From positions 51,563,501 to 51,627,500 of the forward strand of contig NC_068558.1 in the NCBI RefSeq assembly GCF_022201045.2: a stretch of 64,000 bases of DNA, read 5' to 3'. A program made the position numbers and the translations under genes. The notes below the pieces were generated by a model that was given only the letters and a program-made list of their open reading frames with translations, did no database searches and was not told where the DNA came from. Source of the DNA: Citrus sinensis. Lineage: Eukaryota; Streptophyta; Magnoliopsida; Sapindales; Rutaceae. Positions 58,935 through 64,000 of this stretch are shown one piece after another (position 1 is the stretch's first letter; each line of letters starts with the position of its first letter).

Positions 58935-59060
58935 GGTAATTTTTAGGGACCTCCCCTGAGGTTTGAAGTATTAACACTTTGATAGAAAGTATTAATATAA
59001 TTACACATACCTCCCTCGCCGTTAGTATAAAAATATGTATGGTGTTAATATAAAAGGGTA
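58935..59060. mobile_element. Probable left terminal inverted repeat of a MULE
   Basis: The sequence starts GGTAATTTTTAGGGACCTCC and continues CCTGAGGTTTGAAG, a motif I know from ends of plant Mutator-like elements. Further in, a CTCCCTCGCCGTTAGTA block resembles the ACTTCTGTCGTT...GCCGTT block inside the arms of the MITE at 6544-7288. The right partner would lie outside the window, so the inverted pair cannot be checked. Confidence 0.45.
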
Positions 59061-59343
59061 AATATGTAAAAGCTTATTTAAAATTCAAAATAATTTAAAA
59101 TTAAAGCCTTAAGCTTCTTGATGTCTGGGAAATCTTACTTGCTTTACTCTATTATCCAGTGTGTAATGTCCAATAGACAAAATAAAAAAAAATCTTCACA
59201 AAATCAAGCCTACATTTAGCTTTCTCTTTCATGAAAGCAACGCCCAGCACCATTTTCGTCTTCCTATGGTTGTGAAGAAGCAGCTGCATTTGCCTGAAAC
59301 CTTTTCAAGATTAAAAAATATTTTATCTTCAATTACGAACAAG

Positions 59344-62300
59344 ATGAGTTCTGATGGTGGCCCAAGCCTTTCACGAAGCAAGTACCAACGGCGAACGGCT
59401 TCATCCGCGACTGGAATTGGAGCGAGAAAGAGGTAATCCTAATTTATTATAGTTTAAATATGTGAATCACATGCAGTAGATGATTTTGTTGAACCTAGGT
59501 TAATTAAACTTGAAAATGAGTTCTTTGTATTTTGAATTTTTTTTGTGCATGCTAATTTCAACAACTGTGAGTTTTGATTTTCTTCATTTTGAGCTAATTT
59601 GCATTCACTGAACTGAGCAATGTGATTGCTATCAATTGACAAGTTAATTAAATCCTCTGACAAGGAATAGTAATAATTTCTCATCTAATATTTTGGCATT
59701 AAATCGATAAAAAAAAAATTTCTTACTCGTTGTAATAATTGTGACTCTTATGGATTTTATAATCATGCAATTACACAAGTGTTGAGTCCAAATAATTATT
59801 CTAGTTTAATTTGTTTTTCATATGTAGCTGTCTGTTACATTTTATTTTCAAAATTTTACTAATTTTTTTAAACAAAAATTGATACAATAGATTTAAATGT
59901 AAATGGGTTCTTTGAATTTTATTGTATTGATTCTCTGCTCATTGAGTTGATGATTGTGTTGAGCTTGCTAATTTTACATTTTTCATATGTGGATTAAAAA
60001 GGGTTATGATATTGTGTTTCGCAAATTTCATTTTTCTCTAACAGTTCAATACTTATACAAAGGAATGAAAAGAGAGAGAAAAAAGAAAAATCCCTTCTCA
60101 GTATTTTTTCTTGAGTTATCCTTGTTTTGAATTCTTCTGCGTCATCATTGTCAGTAATTGATTAATTTGCTGTTGGAAACTGGAGAGACTCGAACAAAAT
60201 TTTAGCTTATATGGCATCTCCTAGATGTTGAGATATAATGGTTTTATTTTAAACACTTTGGCATGTTTTCGGCAATTATTAGAATTTTCAACAATTTCGT
60301 GCTGGTTCCACAATTTTTTTTTTCCTTTTTTCTTCGCTACTCCTATTGCATTCTCTTTTTTGGTTTTTTTTCTTTACTTATATATAGCCCCTACTGTTTT
60401 CTCTTCTTGTTTACTACTTTCAATTATTTAAAACTTTTTGGATTCTATCTATAATTCTTTACAGTTCTTGTGCTTTGATTTGTCTAATCATTTAAGATGT
60501 CATCTTGACATGGACAGGATATTGTAAGAACTATACATGTGAATTTTGTTATGATGGAATTTTTTTTGCACTTTTGCTTAAATTTTGGGTATGTTCTAAA
60601 AAACTAGCGAACAGTCTGGAAATTTATACAGCTGGTGTTTTTAGGAATTAGTGTATGTTAGCTAGATTTTTATATTTTATGGCAATTCATTAGTTGCTTG
60701 TAGACAATGATAATAGCAACCTGTCAGCCACTCTTGCTATGTTGTTTATATTTATTGTATAACGTTGTTGTGTGATTGAGGCTTCAATGTATAACAAAAA
60801 TTGAAACATAATTGCTCAAGTTTGACAAATATATTGCCTACTAATTCTTGGGATGTAATATTAATTACCCAATCCCATTTCTTATAGCTTTTCCTTAGTA
60901 ACTACCTTTGTTGCTTGATTTTCACTCTTACCTTCTCACTTTTATTATTTTCTATAATTTCTTTCTTTCGTTCTCTGTCAGTTTAATCTTTTACAACAAT
61001 TTCGTCTAGTTAAACAAGAAGTTAGTGTTGTAATTGATGGTACAATTTGCTTTAAATTTCCATATAGTGGATTTTAATTTACTAATGGATTTTTGTTACT
61101 TACAATATGCTATTGTTTATAATTTGTAGCCATGTTTACATGGAGATAGACGATGTGGTAACTGGCGAAAAGATTGATGTAGCAACTGTAATTCCAGAGC
61201 AATACACCTTAAAGAAGTTGTGGCAAGATGTAAAGGATGTGTGCTTTGACAAGCCAATAAGACATGCTAACGAAGTGAGAGTTTATGTCATGTTGCTATG
61301 GGAAACATCTAATATGCATGTACAAGCTGACTTTGACCTTCAAGACGCATTAAAAAAGCTAAAGCAGAAGAGCTATTCTTGGGCATTATTTATTATTAGA
61401 ACGGAGTTAGATGTAACACCTATTTCTCTGGATCAGAATGAAAATGAAGAGACTCTCTCTGGCCAGTTTCCTGTTCCACAAGTTTCTGAGCTTGATTGGT
61501 TTGATTTTGCTGAAGTAAATGAATTTGCTTTGCCTGACTTGAATGCTAAAATCAGATCTGTCGTTGGATGTTCCGCTGCTGCTGCTGAAGTTAAAAATTC
61601 AGTTGAAGAGATTGAAGGCAATGAAGATGATGATAGCACAGCTGGTGGGTTTGTTAATACTAATGATAGTATACATGTTCCTGATCATGAAAATAATGCA
61701 GAGGAAGTGGAGTCTGATGTAAGTGATGATGAATTTAATTTTAACAACGAAGATGAGTGGGATGCGAGATTGGATGCCTATGAGTCTGGAGATGACAGTG
61801 AGGTAGATTCAGACAGTGAAGATGAAAACGTTCAGGCTGCTGCTTGTAGGTATGAAGCAAATTCTGGTGGCTTCGAGTTCACTCTTGATGGTGACAATAT
61901 TATACTTAGAATTGGACAATTGTTCAAGACAGTTGATGAGTTCAGAAATATTGTCAAAGTTTTCGCAATAAAAAATGGCTTTAGACTCAAAAGGGTGAAA
62001 AATGAGAAGAGTAGGGTGACAATGAAGTGTTCGGCTTCAGGATGTACATGGAGAATACATGCGAGTCCAAATTGGAATAAGAAACATTTCCAAATTAAAA
62101 CTCATTTGCCCGAACATACTCGTGAAAGAAACAGCAAAAACTATGAAGCAAATTCAACATGGATTGCTGCTACATTCCTTCATTTATTCAGAGCTAACAC
62201 AGAAGTTCATATTGATGTGTTCGGGTCAGAATTATTCAGAAATTATGGGATAAAATGCTGCAATCAAAGGCTTTACAGAGCCAAGAACAAAGTCTTAGAG

Positions 62301-64000
62301 CTGCTTGGTCAAGACCATAAGGCCAGTTTAACAAAGCTATTCAGGTACATGCATGCAATCTTAGCCTCAAATCTTGGTTCAACAGTGTCCCTAGAAAAAG
62401 ATTGGCTTGGTGGTAGGGTGAATCTTCACTTTAAAATTTTTTTTGTATTCTTTGATGCATGTAGGAGGGGTTTTGTTTAGGGTTGTAGGCAGTTCATTGT
62501 TGTAGATGATTGTCACTTAAAGGGTCTGTACAAAGGGGTTTTACTATCTGCTGTTAGTGTAGATGCCAACTACGGCATATATCCACTGGCCATGTGTGTT
62601 GTAGAAACTGAAAACACTGAGTCTTGGGTTTATTTTATAGAGAAACTTTATGATCAAGTATGTTGTAACGATGGTGAGGGTTTGTGCTTCATAAGTGATA
62701 GACAAAAGGGTATATTGAATGCACTTGATATGGTTTTTCCTCGGGCCATGAGAAGGTACTGTTGTAGGCACATATATGCAAACTTTAAGCTGAAATTTCC
62801 AGGAATCTTGCTTAGGAATGAATTTTGGACAGCATGTAGAAGTGGAAACCAAGTGGAGTTCAACAATCATATGGCTGAAATTAACAGCATCAGCCATGCT
62901 GCCCATAGGTGGCTGTTACAAATTCCTGTGACATGTTGGGCCAAATATTGCTTTTCCACACAAACCAAATGCTCACATGTCACAAATAATATGACGGAGT
63001 CCTTTAATAATTGGATAAGTAGCTTTAAAGGCATGCTAATAGTAAGAATGCTTGAGGAGATTAGGAGAAAAATTATGATCCTCATACATAAAAGACATGA
63101 GCTGGTCAATACTTGGCAAGATGAACTGCCTCCACTTGTTAGGAGAAGAGTAATGGAAGCAAGGGTTGAATCTAGGGCATTATCTGTAATATTTGGGCAC
63201 AATAAATCATTTGAAGTTATGGAAAATGTCTCCAAGAGGTGTGTTGTAGATATAGGCAGCAAGCACTGTGATTGCGGGGAGTGGGATATATCAGGCTTGC
63301 CTTGCAAGCATGCTATATGCTGAATTGATGCAATGAGGTATAATGTAAATGAATATGTCCATTCTTTGTTGAAAAAAAAGTGCATTTATGAAAACCTACC
63401 AGCACCAATTATATCCAGTGCCAGATGAAAGTAGATGGCCATTACTCCCACATGATAACTTGCTGCCACCAACTATCACTAGAGCTGCTGGCAAGCCCCA
63501 AACTAAAAGAAGAAGAGAGAATAGTGAAAGACAACCATTTAAGAGGAGCACAAGTGTAAGATGCTCTAACTGTGATGAGTGAGGCCACAACGTGAGGAGT
63601 TGCAAGTTTATTACCAAAGTTGGAAAAAATAAAAAATTAGTAAAGAAGAACTTCTATCAGGTCTTAGTTACTTGTTTGTAATGAAGTTTTTATATTGCTT
63701 TTGTTAGTCTTTGCCTATTTATATGATGAACTAAAATATTTTAATTATTTAAATGTAGGATCGAGGAGCGACATCCAGCTGTAACAAAAAAGAAGTTGTC
63801 ACATGTGGTCTAGCCATGAACACTCAGAACAGTGTCCATGAAAATGGTAAGCATTTCGTGTCTAGTTTATTTATTTTTTACACATATATACAAGTTTAAT
63901 TTCACCACCTGTTTGTTTTACTAATGTTGTAATTCCAAAATAATATGTTACATTTTAATTTTTGTACATTTTATTATGAAGGACAACTTACCCAAGAATG
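59344..64000 (+). pseudogene. MuDR-type transposase gene, broken
   Basis: Exon 1 (59344-59432) encodes MSSDGGPSLSRSKYQRRTAS and ends in phase with the acceptor at 61129, joining to HVYMEIDDVVTGEKIDVATV. The product has an acidic linker (DEDENVQAAACRYEANSGG region), the MuDR N-terminal domain (FKTVDEFRNIVKVFAIKNGF, CSASGCTWRIHAS), the catalytic core (VVDDCHLKG, CFISDRQKGI, NNMTESFNNW: D, D and E present), a SWIM finger (CDCGEWDISGLPCKHAIC) and a zinc knuckle (CSNCDE...GHNVRSCK). Breaks: TAG at 62478-62480, TGA at 63321-63323, a frame change in the A run at about 63371-63378 and TGA inside the knuckle at 63580-63582. The few breaks and intact catalytic residues suggest recent loss of function. 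Confidence 0.82.
59433..61129 (+). other. Putative long first intron of the MULE transposase gene
   Basis: The interval between donor AG|GTAATCC and acceptor TTGTAG is AT-rich, with a T-rich patch at 60300-60380. No gene is seen in it. Alternatively exon 1 may be unrelated and the gene may start at the Met at 61140 (MEIDDVV). Confidence 0.45.

Larger units (their letters stand above)
58935..64000 (+). mobile_element. Mutator-like element (MULE), left part, decayed, runs off the window
   Basis: Probable left end at 58935, then a transposase gene with a first exon at 59344-59432 and a long exon from 61130. The gene continues through two small 3' exons (about 63759-63845 and from 63982) past the window end. 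A DNA transposon moving by a DDE transposase. The transposase reading is interrupted (see its own entry), so this copy is not autonomous. Confidence 0.6.

Noticed and set aside
1-64000. LTR retrotransposon or virus-derived insertions
   Set aside because: I saw no long direct terminal repeats, primer-binding site or gag/pol-like reading anywhere in the window.

Overview
The window is nuclear DNA of a flowering plant, almost certainly a eudicot. It is AT-rich, its genes are split by GT-AG introns, and its proteins belong to plant families (HUB2, DUO1, TINY-type ERF, DUF1639, mTERF18/SHOT1-like). The gene sequences read like a woody rosid such as Citrus, but that is an impression I could not test.

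Layout. 1-785: 3' end of a HUB2/BRE1-like H2B ubiquitin ligase (+). 0.8-8.6 kb: gene-poor, with a hAT-type MITE, a truncated SINE and a Mutator-type (MULE) MITE. 8.6-9.4 kb: a single-exon TINY/DREB A-4 ERF factor (-). 9.4-16.2 kb: gene-poor, with a SINE nested in an inverted-repeat element and a 1.27-kb MULE-type element whose interior is a composite minisatellite. 16.2-19.1 kb: a seven-exon, farnesylation-motif DnaJ/HSP40 (-). 22.6-23.3 kb: a small RRM-like protein (+). 24.1-25.8 kb: a histidine-phosphatase-fold protein (+). 26.4-27.6 kb: the pollen germline regulator DUO1 (-), with a miR159-like site in exon 1. 28.5-32.2 kb: a domesticated MULE-type SWIM zinc-finger gene (-). 34.9-37.5 kb: TIM21-like mitochondrial import gene (+). 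38.3-38.7 kb: a small conserved plant membrane protein (-). 40.4-45.7 kb: a DUF1639 gene (-) and, 4 kb away, an intronless DUF1639 fragment. 45.7-50.9 kb: AT-rich intergenic DNA. 50.9-55.0 kb: a head-to-head pair, an mTERF protein (-) and a triple-KH RNA-binding protein (+). 58.9-64.0 kb: the left part of a decayed MULE with transposase, SWIM and zinc-knuckle regions, running off the window edge.

The genes are unrelated neighbours, as is normal in a plant genome, and I see no operon-like system. The most distinctive content is the mobile-element layer, the miR159-like site in DUO1, and the coexistence of a domesticated and a decaying MULE gene. I did not find a convincing wholly new system. 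Exon limits were derived by hand from splice signals and reading-phase agreement, so each may be off by a few bases where no family comparison fixes it.
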